This document shows, one piece after another, positions 24,641-33,877 of a stretch of 64,000 bases of DNA. The stretch's first letter is position 1. Each line of letters starts with the position of its first letter. Under the pieces are notes generated by a model. The model made no database searches and had not been told where the DNA came from. It saw only the letters and a list, made by a program, of their open reading frames with translations. A program made the position numbers and the translations under genes. The DNA comes from Bacteroidaceae bacterium (GTDB taxonomy: Bacteria > Bacteroidota > Bacteroidia > Bacteroidales > Bacteroidaceae). Location of the stretch: assembly GCA_017466325.1 (NCBI GenBank), contig JAFTUK010000029.1, forward strand, positions 1 through 64,000, read 5' to 3'.

Positions 24641-26632
24641 ATGGAGCACACTAAGAACGATATGGCCGAACGTATCAAGGCCGACATGAGACTTTTGGGT
24701 CTGCTGGCACAGAACTTCCCCAGCGTGGAGGCGGCATGCACGGAAATCATCAATCTTGAAGCGATACTGAACCTGCCAAAGGGCACGGAGCACTTCATGG
24801 CAGACATACACGGAGAGCACGAGGCCTTCGAACATATCCTGCGCAACGCATCGGGCAACATAAAGCGCAAGGTTCGAGAACTCTACGGGGACGAACTCAG
24901 CGAGGAAAGTATCCGCGAACTCTGCACGCTGATATACTATCCCGAGGAGAAACTGGAACTCCTGGAGGCTCAGGAAGAGGAACTTCCTGCCGATTTCTAT
25001 GGCGACACGCTCCTGCGTCTCATCCGCGTGTGCCAGAGCGTGTGCAGCAAGTACACCCGCAGCAAGGTGCGCAAGGCCCTGCCCCAGCAGTTCGCCTACA
25101 TCATAGAGGAACTCATGCACGAGAATGCCGAGGACGGCAACAAGCAGGCCTACTTCCAGTGCATCATAGACAGTATAGTGCAGACGGGACAGGCGGGCAA
25201 CTTCATCACGGCCATCTGCCAGGTGATACAACGCCTGGCCATAGACCAGATGCACATTCTGGGCGACGTGTGGGACCGCGGTCCCGGTGCGCACATCATC
25301 ATGGACGCACTGATGAACTACCACAACTTCGACTTCACCTGGGGTAACCACGACGCCCTGTGGATGGGTGCCGCCGCCGGCAACGAGTGCTGCATCTGCA
25401 CGGTACTGAGGTTCTGCCTGCGCTTCGGCAATATGGACACCCTGGAGGACGGATACGGCATCAACCTCCTGCCCCTGGCCACTCTGGCACTGGAGGCATA
25501 CAAGGACGACCCCTGCACCATTTTCCTGCCAAGCAACAGGTATGGCAAACTGAGCGAGCGCCAGAGGGAACTCATAGGCAAGATGCACAAGGCCATCACC
25601 ATCATCCAGTTCAAGGTGGAGCAGCAGACAATAAACGCACATCCCGAATGGGTTATCTCGCGCGAAGGCACACTGGAGCATGTCAACCCCGAACGCGGCA
25701 CGTTCAGCGTGAACGGCCAGGAGTATCCCCTGCGCGACACCCTGTTCCCCACCGTGGATTGGAGCGACCCCTACAAACTTACACCCGAGGAGGAGGACAT
25801 GCTGCGCAAACTGAAGCACTCCTTCCGCGTGTCCGACAAGTTGCAGAAGCACATCAAGTGCATCCTGTCCCATGGCGGCATGTACAACATCTGCAACGGC
25901 AACCTCCTGTTCCACGCTTCCGTCCCCCTCAACGAGGACGGCACACTGAAGGAGGTGGAACTGATGGGCAGGAAGAGTTCCGGCCGCGAACTCATGGACA
26001 GAATAGGCATTATGGTGCGCAAGGCCTTCAACCGCGACATTCCACGCAAGGAACGTGTGGAGGCGCGCGACTATCTGATGTACCTGTGGTGCGGTCCCGA
26101 GTCTCCCCTGTTCGACAAGAAGCGCATGATCACCTTCGAGCGCTACTTCTGCTCGGACAAGTCGCTGATACATGAAGAGAAGGGCGCATACTTCCGCCTG
26201 CGCAACGACCCCAAGGTGTGCGATTACATCCTGGACAGTTTCGGCGTGAAGGGCGAACACCGCCACATCATCAACGGACATGTGCCAGTGCACGTGGCAG
26301 AGGGCGAAAGTCCCATCAAGGCAGACGGCCGCCTGATGGTTATCGACGGAGGTTTCTCCCAGCACTACCACTCCACCACGGGCATTGCCGGCTACACACT
26401 GGTGTACCACAGCCGTGGCTTTGAACTCATCCAGCACGAACCGTTCACCAGCCGCAAGGATGCCATACAGAACGGCACCGACACGCACTCCAGCATACAA
26501 CTGGTGGAAATGACCGGTCACCGCCTCCGTGTGCGCGACACCGACCTGGGCGGCAAGATACAGGTGCGCATTGCCGACCTCCGCGAACTGGTATATGCCT
26601 ACAGACACGGCTACCTGAAGGAGAGGAAGTAA
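24641..26632 (+). CDS. fbp: fructose-1,6-bisphosphatase class III
   Basis: The 663-residue enzyme hydrolyses fructose-1,6-bisphosphate for gluconeogenesis. It shows the metallophosphatase motifs in order: MADIHGEHEAF (about 53-63), LGDVWDRGPGAH (about 206-217), TWGNHDALWMG (about 228-238) and INGHVPVHVAEGESP late in the chain, followed by DGGFSQHYHSTTGIAGYTL. Length and motif set are those of the Firmicutes/Bacteroidetes class III enzyme. An RluA-type gene follows 55 bp later. Confidence 0.96.
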   Translation: MEHTKNDMAERIKADMRLLGLLAQNFPSVEAACTEIINLEAILNLPKGTEHFMADIHGEHEAFEHILRNASGNIKRKVRELYGDELSEESIRELCTLIYYPEEKLELLEAQEEELPADFYGDTLLRLIRVCQSVCSKYTRSKVRKALPQQFAYIIEELMHENAEDGNKQAYFQCIIDSIVQTGQAGNFITAICQVIQRLAIDQMHILGDVWDRGPGAHIIMDALMNYHNFDFTWGNHDALWMGAAAGNECCICTVLRFCLRFGNMDTLEDGYGINLLPLATLALEAYKDDPCTIFLPSNRYGKLSERQRELIGKMHKAITIIQFKVEQQTINAHPEWVISREGTLEHVNPERGTFSVNGQEYPLRDTLFPTVDWSDPYKLTPEEEDMLRKLKHSFRVSDKLQKHIKCILSHGGMYNICNGNLLFHASVPLNEDGTLKEVELMGRKSSGRELMDRIGIMVRKAFNRDIPRKERVEARDYLMYLWCGPESPLFDKKRMITFERYFCSDKSLIHEEKGAYFRLRNDPKVCDYILDSFGVKGEHRHIINGHVPVHVAEGESPIKADGRLMVIDGGFSQHYHSTTGIAGYTLVYHSRGFELIQHEPFTSRKDAIQNGTDTHSSIQLVEMTGHRLRVRDTDLGGKIQVRIADLRELVYAYRHGYLKERK

Positions 26633-26687
26633 TCCTCCACACCTACCCCCATCCCACCTACACGGAAAGGATACCATTACACTCATT

Positions 26688-27596
26688 ATGCGAAACACTA
26701 ACGGCGCGGCCTATGCCGCAAGCAAATACATAGAAATACCCGTCAGGGAGGAGAGCACGCTGCTGGACTTCCTGCTGAAACAAATGGGCATAAGCCGCAA
26801 CAGGGCCAAGGACCTGCTTTCAGGCAAAGCCATCACCGTGGACCGCAAACTGGTCACACGCCACGACACTCCCCTGCACGTGGGTGAGGTGGTGCGCGTT
26901 TCACGCCACCGCCAGAGCACCATGCTGGAGAACAAGTACGTGAAGATTGTCTACGAGGACAAGGACATCGTGGTGATTGAGAAGAGCGAGGGCATCCTGT
27001 CCATGGCATCCTCGCCCAAGCAATATTGCGTGAAAAACGTACTGGACGAATACTTCGAGAAGCGCCACTTCAAGTGCACCGCCCACGTGGTGCACCGCCT
27101 GGACCGCGAAACCAGCGGACTGATGATATATGCCAAGAACGTGGATGTGGCCAGGATACTCGAAGACAACTGGCACGATATGGTCTACGACCGCCGCTAT
27201 GTGGCCCTGCTTTGCGGAAAGATGGAAAAGGAGGGCGGCACGGTGCAGTCCTGGCTCAGGGAGAGCAAGTCATTCGTAACCTACTCCTCGCCCACGGACA
27301 ACGGCGGCAAACTGGCCATAACACACTATCACCGGTTGAAGGGCAACGACGACTTCTCTCTGGTGGAGATGAAACTGGAAACGGGGCGCAAGAACCAAAT
27401 CCGCGTGCACATGGCCGACCTTGGCTTCCCCGTAGCCGGCGACCGCAAGTATGGCAACGGGCGCGACCCTCTGCACCGTCTGGCACTGCATGCCTTCCGC
27501 CTGAACTTCATCCACCCCGTCACCAAGGAGAACATGCTGTTCGAGACTCCCATACCCAGGGAGTTCCTCAGACCTTTCCAAAGCGATGAGCAGTGA
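26688..27596 (+). CDS. RluA-family pseudouridine synthase
   Basis: The 302-residue protein has an N-terminal S4 RNA-binding domain (LDFLLKQMGISRNRAKDLLSG) and the catalytic motif HRLDRETSGLM with the nucleophilic Asp. It has the later ETGRKNQIRVHMADLGFPVAGD and a final hydrophobic HPVT segment. It isomerises uridine in rRNA or tRNA; the exact target cannot be told. The stop codon lies in a degenerate GATGAGC/AGTGAGA heptamer run. Confidence 0.93.
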   Translation: MRNTNGAAYAASKYIEIPVREESTLLDFLLKQMGISRNRAKDLLSGKAITVDRKLVTRHDTPLHVGEVVRVSRHRQSTMLENKYVKIVYEDKDIVVIEKSEGILSMASSPKQYCVKNVLDEYFEKRHFKCTAHVVHRLDRETSGLMIYAKNVDVARILEDNWHDMVYDRRYVALLCGKMEKEGGTVQSWLRESKSFVTYSSPTDNGGKLAITHYHRLKGNDDFSLVEMKLETGRKNQIRVHMADLGFPVAGDRKYGNGRDPLHRLALHAFRLNFIHPVTKENMLFETPIPREFLRPFQSDEQ

Positions 27597-27624
27597 GAGA
27601 ATGAGCGGTGCGGCTTTAAAAACT

Positions 27625-27660
27625 TTAAGGACATTAGAGACATTAGAGACCCTAAGGAAA
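27625..27660. repeat. 9-bp tandem array, four units
   Basis: ttaaggaca, ttagagaca, ttagagacc and ctaaggaaa follow in 9-bp phase. A sister array with nearly the same units lies at 41656-41691. Confidence 0.9.
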
Positions 27661-27661
27661 A

Positions 27662-27724
27662 CCGCTTTCAGTTTCCTGCTTTCATTTTCCTGCTTTCCGC
27701 TTTCAGTTTTCCGTTTTCCGTTTA
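27662..27724. repeat. heptamer array, nine units
   Basis: Nine 7-bp units of ccgcttt, cagtttc, ctgcttt and ccgtttt type run without a phase break between the RluA-type gene and plsC (convergent genes). Confidence 0.92.
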
Positions 27725-27730
27725 TGAGGG

Positions 27731-28471
27731 CTACTGGTCTGGATTTTCCACCATGCCACGGTAATGTGGGGGCAGGGCGGACTCTATGACGGAGTATGAC
27801 TCATGCATGATGCTGTCCAGGTCCTCGCGGTATGGGATGGGGTCGTGGATGACGAGACGAAGTTTGTGGCGGGTGAGGAAGTTGAAACCCTTCTGGCGGG
27901 GCAGGACATCGAAACTGCCGTCTATGGTCACCGGCACTATGGGCAGGTGCAACTGATGTCCGAGCATGAAGGGTCCGCGGCGGAAACGTGCCATGTGGCC
28001 GGTGAAGGTGCGGCTGCCTTCCGGAAAGACCACTATGGAGGTACCTCCCTGGAGTGTTTCGCGTGCCTGTGCCTGAGTACGGGCAATGGCCTTGGGACCA
28101 CTCTTGTCCACCATTATGTGGCCGGCTTTCTCGCATGCACGTCCTATGAGGGGGATGCTGCGCAGTTCCTTCTTCATGAGCCAGCGGAAACTATGTCCCA
28201 GATAGCCGTAGACGAGGAAGATGTCGTAAGGTCCCTGATGGTTGGAGACGAAGACATAACTGGTATCCTTCTGTAGTTTCTCCCTGCCCACAATCTCTAC
28301 AGGCAACAATGGTATGCGGCACATGAGCCTGCTCCAGATGCACGGGGGCCAGTATGCCCAGAAGGATGCCTTGCCAAACGTGCACCCTACAATGGTGAGC
28401 AGGGCGGTGAGCAGGGTAGACAGTCCCAAAAGGGGCAGACATACTACGAGCTGATATATCTTATATAGCAT
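27731..28471 (-). CDS. plsC: 1-acyl-sn-glycerol-3-phosphate acyltransferase
   Basis: The 246-residue inner-membrane enzyme makes phosphatidate. It has an N-terminal hydrophobic region, the acyltransferase motif I NHQGPYD (His78, Asp83), motif III FPEGSRT (about residue 150) and a later PVTIDGSFDV. The family's length and motif spacing fit. The FtsB/DivIC-like gene starts transcription 32 bp upstream on the same strand. Confidence 0.9.
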   Translation of the reverse strand: MLYKIYQLVVCLPLLGLSTLLTALLTIVGCTFGKASFWAYWPPCIWSRLMCRIPLLPVEIVGREKLQKDTSYVFVSNHQGPYDIFLVYGYLGHSFRWLMKKELRSIPLIGRACEKAGHIMVDKSGPKAIARTQAQARETLQGGTSIVVFPEGSRTFTGHMARFRRGPFMLGHQLHLPIVPVTIDGSFDVLPRQKGFNFLTRHKLRLVIHDPIPYREDLDSIMHESYSVIESALPPHYRGMVENPDQ

Positions 28472-28503
28472 CGGGGAAGTGGTATGTGTTATGGAAAATG
28501 ATA

Positions 28504-28821
28504 TTACTCGGCCGGTTTTACGTACTTTATCACGAAGACATCCTCGTCGGGACGCTTCATCAGATACTTCTCACGGGCCAGACGCTCCACGTTTTCATAT
28601 TCCTCCAGACTTTCCAACTTGCGCGTGTCCTGCTCGTATCTGGCCTTCAATAAGGAAATCTCGTACTGGAGGTTCTCTATTTCCTCTATGCGTTCCTGGC
28701 GGTTCAGGAAACTGTTGTCATCCAAAAAACCGACAACGAGGATGATAATCGCCAGCGTGACGACATACTTTGTAAACCTGTTGTTCCGGATTGAAGTTGC
28801 GATGCTTTGTAGTCTGCCCAT
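28504..28821 (-). CDS. FtsB/DivIC-type septum formation initiator
   Basis: The 105-residue protein has a short cytosolic N terminus, one membrane segment (YVVTLAIIILVVGFLDD, about 20-36) and a coiled coil (about 45-80, RIEEIENLQYEISLLKARYE). It ends in the conserved LAREKYLMKRPDEDVFVIKY. In relatives such proteins hold the divisome together with FtsL and FtsQ. The ATG at 28821 is chosen because it gives this exact layout and lies downstream of a TATCTTTG -7 box (28843-28850). Confidence 0.88.
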   Translation of the reverse strand: MGRLQSIATSIRNNRFTKYVVTLAIIILVVGFLDDNSFLNRQERIEEIENLQYEISLLKARYEQDTRKLESLEEYENVERLAREKYLMKRPDEDVFVIKYVKPAE

Positions 28822-28893
28822 GATATTCGTCTTATTTGTGGACAAAGATATAAAAAAGAACGCATGCCTGTAAGGATTATAGAGATTTTTTCC

Positions 28894-28901
28894 TAAATTT
28901 G
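28894..28901 (+). promoter_or_regulatory. -7 element of dnaX
   Basis: TAAATTTG lies 33 bp before the dnaX ATG. The -33 element is weak. Confidence 0.5.
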
Positions 28902-28934
28902 CATGAAATAATGTCAATGTAAACACATACAGAA

Positions 28935-30710
28935 ATGCAGGAATATATAGTTTCGGCACGCAAATACCGTCCTATGACCTTCAGCACCGTAGTGGGGCAG
29001 TCGGCGCTCACCACCACTCTGAAGAATGCCATTGCCTCGGACAAACTGGCGCATGCCTATCTCTTCTGCGGTCCTCGCGGTGTGGGCAAGACCACATGCG
29101 CACGCATCTTTGCCAAGACCATCAACTGCCTCACTCCCATGGAGGACGGCGAGAGTTGCGGACAGTGCGAGAGTTGCGTGGCCTTCGACAAGGGCCGCTC
29201 GATGAACATCCACGAACTGGATGCCGCCTCCAACAACAGCGTGGAGGACATCCGCGAACTCATCAAGCAGGTGCAGATTCCGCCGCAGACGGGGCGCTAC
29301 AAGGTGTTCATCATCGACGAGGTGCACATGCTCTCGTCCCAGGCCTTCAATGCCTTCCTGAAGACACTTGAGGAACCGCCATCATACGTAATCTTCATCC
29401 TGGCCACCACCGAGAAGCACAAGATTCTGCCCACCATCCTGTCCCGTTGCCAGGTGTACGACTTCTCCCGAATGAGCGTGGAGAACACCGTGGCACATCT
29501 GCGTAGCGTGGCCGAGAAGGAAGGGTACACCACCGAGGACGATGCCCTGCAACTCATTGCCGAAAAGGCCGACGGCGGCATGCGCGATGCCCTGAGCATC
29601 TTTGACCAGATGGTGTCCTTCACCGCAGGCGAACTTACCTACGACAAGGTCTGCGCCAGCCTCAATGTCCTCTCCACGGAGTATTACTTCCGCCTGACCG
29701 ACCACTTCCTGGCACAGGAGGTGGCACCCTGCATGCTTCTCTTCAACGAAGTTCTTTGCAAGGGCTTCGACGGCAGCAACTTCATAGCCGGGTTGGCCAA
29801 CCACATGCGCCAACTGCTGGTGGCCAAGGATGCCTCTACCCTGCCCCTGCTGGAGGTGTCCGAGAAGACACGCCAGCGCTATTGCGAACAGGCAGCCAAG
29901 TGCAGCAGCAAGTTCATATACCGCGCCATAAAACTCTGCAACGATTGCGACCAGGCATACCGACAGAGCCACAACAAGCGCCTGCAGGTGGAAATCTGCC
30001 TCATACAGTGCGCACAACTCTCCGATGCCGACGATGCCGCAGGTTCGGGGCGTTGCCCCGGCAAGATTCTTAAACCCATATTCAATCTGGGGGCATTGGC
30101 TCAGCCATCCCCCCAGACCGCTGTCCCCCAACCAGAAAAGGCAAAAACAGGGACACATGCGCCCCAGCATGCAGCACACACACTGAACATCCCCACCACC
30201 CAACCTTCCGGACAGACGGTAAGTGGCGGACCACGACTGAAGAAATTCAACCTCAACCAACTGGGGCCCAGCATCAACGTGGCACCACCCACACACACCA
30301 CCGAAGAGAAGAATCTGGAGACAGAGACGTTAGAGGCCGCCAACAAGCCATATACCCAGGAGGATATCACCTTCCAGTGGCATTCCTACGTGGAGCGCAT
30401 GCCCCTTGAACGCCGCGCCATGGCCATGAGAATGCGTGCCATGACACCCAAACTCATTAGCCACAACACCTTTGAAATCGTGGCCAACAACCCCCAGATA
30501 GCACAGTACCTGCTGAACCTGAAGGACAACATCCTACAGACCATGAGGAAGAACCTCTGCAATCTGGACATCAATATGAGCGTACGCATAGCCGACATCC
30601 AGGAGGTGCGCCACATAACCAGCAAACCCGCGCTCTACCAGATGATGGTGCAACGCAACAAGAACGTGCAGCGCCTGGCCGAGATGCTGAAACTGGAAAT
30701 ATGCATGTAA
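28935..30710 (+). CDS. dnaX: DNA polymerase III subunit gamma/tau
   Basis: The 591-residue clamp loader subunit has Walker A GPRGVGKT (46-53), the zinc ligands in CLTPMEDGESCGQCESC, Walker B FIIDEVHML, and sensor 1 LATTEKHKILPTILSRC. The C-terminal third is Pro/Thr-rich and then charged, as in tau. No frameshift heptamer of the E. coli type (A AAA AAG) was noticed, so only the full-length form is predicted. Confidence 0.96.
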   Translation: MQEYIVSARKYRPMTFSTVVGQSALTTTLKNAIASDKLAHAYLFCGPRGVGKTTCARIFAKTINCLTPMEDGESCGQCESCVAFDKGRSMNIHELDAASNNSVEDIRELIKQVQIPPQTGRYKVFIIDEVHMLSSQAFNAFLKTLEEPPSYVIFILATTEKHKILPTILSRCQVYDFSRMSVENTVAHLRSVAEKEGYTTEDDALQLIAEKADGGMRDALSIFDQMVSFTAGELTYDKVCASLNVLSTEYYFRLTDHFLAQEVAPCMLLFNEVLCKGFDGSNFIAGLANHMRQLLVAKDASTLPLLEVSEKTRQRYCEQAAKCSSKFIYRAIKLCNDCDQAYRQSHNKRLQVEICLIQCAQLSDADDAAGSGRCPGKILKPIFNLGALAQPSPQTAVPQPEKAKTGTHAPQHAAHTLNIPTTQPSGQTVSGGPRLKKFNLNQLGPSINVAPPTHTTEEKNLETETLEAANKPYTQEDITFQWHSYVERMPLERRAMAMRMRAMTPKLISHNTFEIVANNPQIAQYLLNLKDNILQTMRKNLCNLDINMSVRIADIQEVRHITSKPALYQMMVQRNKNVQRLAEMLKLEICM

Positions 30711-30772
30711 AGCAGATGAGGGCCCAACCAGACAAACGGACATAACGATTTTTAGGACATACCCATACCGAC

Positions 30773-31261
30773 ATGAAACAACTATCAAATGAAATGGAAC
30801 AGCGCGTGCGCCTGTCCGTAGACCTCTTCATGCAGGGCTTCGGCTGTTGCCAGAGCGTAGTGGCTGCCTTTGCCGACCTTTACGGCATGGAGCGCGACAC
30901 GGCACTGCGCATAGGAGCCGGTTTCGGCGGAGGCATAGGCCGCATGCGCATGGTGTGCGGAGCCGTATCAGGCATAGTAACACTAGTGGGACTGCATTGC
31001 GGCAGCACCGATGGCGAGGACCGCGAGGGAAAGGCCCATTGCTACAAGGTGGTGCAGGACCTGCTTGAGAAGTTCCGCCAGAAGAACGGCAGCATCATCT
31101 GCGCCGACCTGCTGGCACAGAACGGTTGCAAGGTGGAGACAGACACACACGTCCCCGACGAGCGCGACGCGCATTATTATAGTACACGCCCCTGCGCGCG
31201 CAAGGTGGAGGATGCTGCACGCATCTTTGCCGAGTACTTGGAGGAAAGCCAACAAGGATAG
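30773..31261 (+). CDS. C_GCAxxG_C_C family redox protein
   Basis: The 162-residue protein carries the spaced Cys/Gly pattern of this family: GFGCCQSV, GAGFGGGIGRMRMVCGAVSG, GLHCG, ICADLL and RPCARKV. It has the length of the C_GCAxxG_C_C group, small proteins thought to act in redox or electron transfer; the exact reaction is unknown. ATG 30785 is an alternative start. It follows dnaX by 62 bp and may share its transcript. Confidence 0.88.
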   Translation: MKQLSNEMEQRVRLSVDLFMQGFGCCQSVVAAFADLYGMERDTALRIGAGFGGGIGRMRMVCGAVSGIVTLVGLHCGSTDGEDREGKAHCYKVVQDLLEKFRQKNGSIICADLLAQNGCKVETDTHVPDERDAHYYSTRPCARKVEDAARIFAEYLEESQQG

Positions 31262-31295
31262 GGGCAACAACCCAATCACATTCCCATCTCATCAA

Positions 31296-31336
31296 TAAAA
31301 AAGCGAGACACTACCCTATTGAGGGCGTGTCTCGCT
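31296..31336 (-). terminator. terminator of the TlpA-like gene, possibly bidirectional
   Basis: AGCGAGACAC (31302-31311) pairs with GTGTCTCGCT (31327-31336). On the minus strand the stem is followed by six T (31297-31302), 26 bp past the TlpA-like stop. Confidence 0.85.
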
Positions 31337-31361
31337 AATTGTATGTATGGACAGTTCGTCT

Positions 31362-31901
31362 CTACTTCTTTTCCGGCATAAGTTCCTCCAGTTTGCGGAG
31401 CATCTCCTCGCCATGAAGGTTGTTTACCACGATGTTACCCTTCTGGTCAAAGACGAGGACATAGGGGATGTACTGGACGTTGTAAAGGCTGGCGGCCTTG
31501 CTGCCTGTTTCGCCCATGTCCGACATCTGAGGCCATGTGATGCCTACACGCGTCACGGCTCCCTGCCAGGCGGTTTTCTGCTTGTCAAGGCTGATGCCAA
31601 CGATTTCCAAACCACGGCTCTTGTACTTGGCGTAGGCGGCCTTCACGTTGGGCATCTCGCGCATACAGGGACCGCACCAACTGGCCCAGAAATCGACAAG
31701 GACATACTTGTGGTGCCCCACATAGTCGGACAGGCGCACGGTATCGCCCTGCAGGGTAACGAGGGTGGCGTCCTTGAAGTCGTTGCCGAGAGCCGCAACC
31801 ATCTTCTGTTTCTGTTGGGGTACGCAGGTGGTGTTGTTGCCTGCCATGCTATGGATGGAGAAAAGCACTGAAGTGAGTGCCATTAAAATGATTTTCTTCA
31901 T
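31362..31901 (-). CDS. TlpA/ResA-like thiol-disulfide oxidoreductase
   Basis: The 179-residue exported protein has a signal peptide (to about residue 20) and a thioredoxin fold with the active site WCGPC (Cys76, Cys79) in LVDFWASWCGPCM. The cis-Pro region is YIPYVLVFDQKG. Such proteins reduce disulfides or support cytochrome maturation in the periplasm. It stands next to another exported protein gene (67 bp upstream) and has its own terminator. Confidence 0.9.
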   Translation of the reverse strand: MKKIILMALTSVLFSIHSMAGNNTTCVPQQKQKMVAALGNDFKDATLVTLQGDTVRLSDYVGHHKYVLVDFWASWCGPCMREMPNVKAAYAKYKSRGLEIVGISLDKQKTAWQGAVTRVGITWPQMSDMGETGSKAASLYNVQYIPYVLVFDQKGNIVVNNLHGEEMLRKLEELMPEKK

Positions 31902-31968
31902 AATATTACTGGTTGGGTTATTGGGTTATGAAATGATTTCGTAGCAACCTGACGGCATCTGGAGTACA

Positions 31969-32835
31969 TCAATCCTTGGACTTGTTCTTGACCTTCTCAC
32001 GTTCCTCCTTAGCAGCCTTGATGATGGCAAAGACCTCGGATTCCACCATGGGAGTTTCACGGAAGGTGTCCTTGTCGCGCTTTATGTAGCGGGTGCGCAA
32101 GAAGGGATCTGTCTCGCCCTGAAGCCTTCTAAAGTCCAGTTTGTCGGTCTCCTCCGCGGTTGTTTCCTCATTGAGCAAATATATCCAGCAGTCCTCATCC
32201 TCGTAGGCAACGGTAAACTTCATGGTGAGACTGGCATTGCCTATGGTTACATACTTCAGAGCAGGTTGAAGAGGGTCGGTATTGGCAATACGCAAGAGGC
32301 ATGCCTGAGGCAGTTTGCCCATGTTGAGCAGGAGATAGCTATGAGGGGGGACATACCACACGAGACCACGGTTGAGGTCGTTGATGACAATTTCCTGATT
32401 TCCGTTGTTCTCGATCATGTACTCACAGGAATAAGGCATCTCATAGTGCTCTGAGACACGGGAGAAATTATTGATGTTCAACGCATTTGGCATCAAACCA
32501 GGTACCCTTTTCATGGGCATCATGGCGTCTGTGTTGGATTTGCCCTGATGCACAATGGCACGTATGCCACGACAACGTGATATGATGGCGTGCCATGGCG
32601 CCATACGAGCTATGCTCTTGTCCGTGACGGTATTTTTCCAGTCCTCATGGCGTACACGCACAACAACAGTACCATCTGGCGATACGGACTCCTGAAGAAG
32701 GGTGTTGTTCTCCTCATAAATGGTATCTGTCCCCTGTACCCAGTACACGAAGGACAGGTATGTGGGTATCTTCTCCTGCTTTGCCGATGCGGTGACGGCA
32801 AGGAGGAATAAGGGAATAAACAAAAGTCTTTTCAT
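31969..32835 (-). CDS. exported protein of unknown function
   Basis: The 288-residue product has a signal peptide (MKRLLFIPLFLLAVTASA) and no domain that I recognise. The middle is beta-rich (YMIENNGNQEIVINDLNRGL, VPPHSYLLLNMGKL) and the C terminus is a charged helix (AIIKAAKEEREKVKNKSKD). It has a full promoter (32861-32891). The in-frame start further up (32856) lies too near that promoter. Confidence 0.72.
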   Translation of the reverse strand: MKRLLFIPLFLLAVTASAKQEKIPTYLSFVYWVQGTDTIYEENNTLLQESVSPDGTVVVRVRHEDWKNTVTDKSIARMAPWHAIISRCRGIRAIVHQGKSNTDAMMPMKRVPGLMPNALNINNFSRVSEHYEMPYSCEYMIENNGNQEIVINDLNRGLVWYVPPHSYLLLNMGKLPQACLLRIANTDPLQPALKYVTIGNASLTMKFTVAYEDEDCWIYLLNEETTAEETDKLDFRRLQGETDPFLRTRYIKRDKDTFRETPMVESEVFAIIKAAKEEREKVKNKSKD

Positions 32836-32860
32836 ATACGATAGTGCTATTTTCATTTTT

Positions 32861-32891
32861 CAAAGGTAAGGCTTTAAGGCGAGATACGCAA
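32861..32891 (-). promoter_or_regulatory. promoter of the exported protein gene at 32835
   Basis: On the minus strand TTG (32889-32891), 20 bp and TACCTTTG (32861-32868). Confidence 0.78.
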
Positions 32892-32999
32892 GATTTTGCC
32901 TCGTTTTGTTGGCAATTAACATTATTTATAGGCAACATCTACCAATGATTCTGCATATATTGATTACTTTTGCAAGACAAATATTCAACATCTACGACT

Positions 33000-33824
33000 A
33001 TGATACAACGGATGGCTCTCTTACTGATACTATCCCTCAGTGGTATGATGGCCTATGCACAAGGGCAGAAGATACAGGGCCGTGTAATGCACGAGGGCGA
33101 ACCTCTCGTCAAAGCCAACGTGGTGGAACTGGATGCCAACCACCGTGTAATAAACCAGACGCAGACAGACAATGCCGGCTACTTCTCCATGAACGTTAGC
33201 GGAGGGAAAACCTCGGTGCGGGTAACATACGACGGCATGCGCAGATTCACTCGCAAGATAGGCACACAAACCACCTGGGAGATAGAACTGGACAAGGACA
33301 ACGAAACGGACGGCAAGACAGCAAAGTCGCGCCACGAAACCACGAAACTCCTTGTCGGACATGTGCAGGGCCGCGCCATACCGCAACTGACATGGGTGGA
33401 GCACTTGACCGACACCACCTTCTGCCTGGTTGTGCCGGTACGAGTGTTCAAGGGCGTGGAGGAGTATCCCTCAGGGCGCAAGGTTACCGTACAGGACTAT
33501 AACGGACGCATAGTGGCCACTGGCCGATGCATAGAGACCGCCACCGCCGAAGAGGGTGCACCAGAGAGTTGGGATCCCTTCGTGCGCACCAGCACCAACA
33601 ATTCTGTCGGAAACAACTCCCAGTTCACTACGGACGACCGCGACTATTTCTGCTATCCCCGCTTCATGTTCTCCAAGACGGAACTGGAATACCTCATTGA
33701 CCATAGCAAGGAGATTGCATGTTTCGCCATTGACACTTCGCGCGGAGACAATTACTGGCTTTACTATACCGGCAAAAACTTCGGCAAGGAACTCCAAAAG
33801 ATACTGAACAGGATGCTGAAATAG
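33000..33824 (+). CDS. exported protein with N-terminal carboxypeptidase-regulatory-like domain
   Basis: The 274-residue product has a signal peptide (to about residue 21) and a CarboxypepD_reg-like beta domain (about 25-95: IQGRVMHEGEPLVKANVVEL, DNAGYFSMNVSGGKTSVRVTYDG). The remaining 170 residues (LLVGHVQGRAIPQLTWVEHL to the end) are not recognised. The C terminus (GKELQKILNRMLK) is helical. A TACTTTTG -7 box lies at 32965-32972, 28 bp upstream of the chosen ATG. Confidence 0.75.
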   Translation: MIQRMALLLILSLSGMMAYAQGQKIQGRVMHEGEPLVKANVVELDANHRVINQTQTDNAGYFSMNVSGGKTSVRVTYDGMRRFTRKIGTQTTWEIELDKDNETDGKTAKSRHETTKLLVGHVQGRAIPQLTWVEHLTDTTFCLVVPVRVFKGVEEYPSGRKVTVQDYNGRIVATGRCIETATAEEGAPESWDPFVRTSTNNSVGNNSQFTTDDRDYFCYPRFMFSKTELEYLIDHSKEIACFAIDTSRGDNYWLYYTGKNFGKELQKILNRMLK

Positions 33825-33877
33825 AAACTACCCTACTTTTCAAAAACACACTGAAAAACAAGTTGAGCGGTTGGTCG

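Noticed and set aside
24596-26698. 700-codon open frame on the strand opposite fbp
   Set aside because: It mirrors the fbp codons. fbp has all catalytic motifs and a promoter; the reverse frame has no known domain. The codon use of this genome rarely makes stops on the reverse strand.
28935-30710. Programmed frameshift in dnaX
   Set aside because: No A AAA AAG slippery site with a following hairpin was noticed in the coding sequence.
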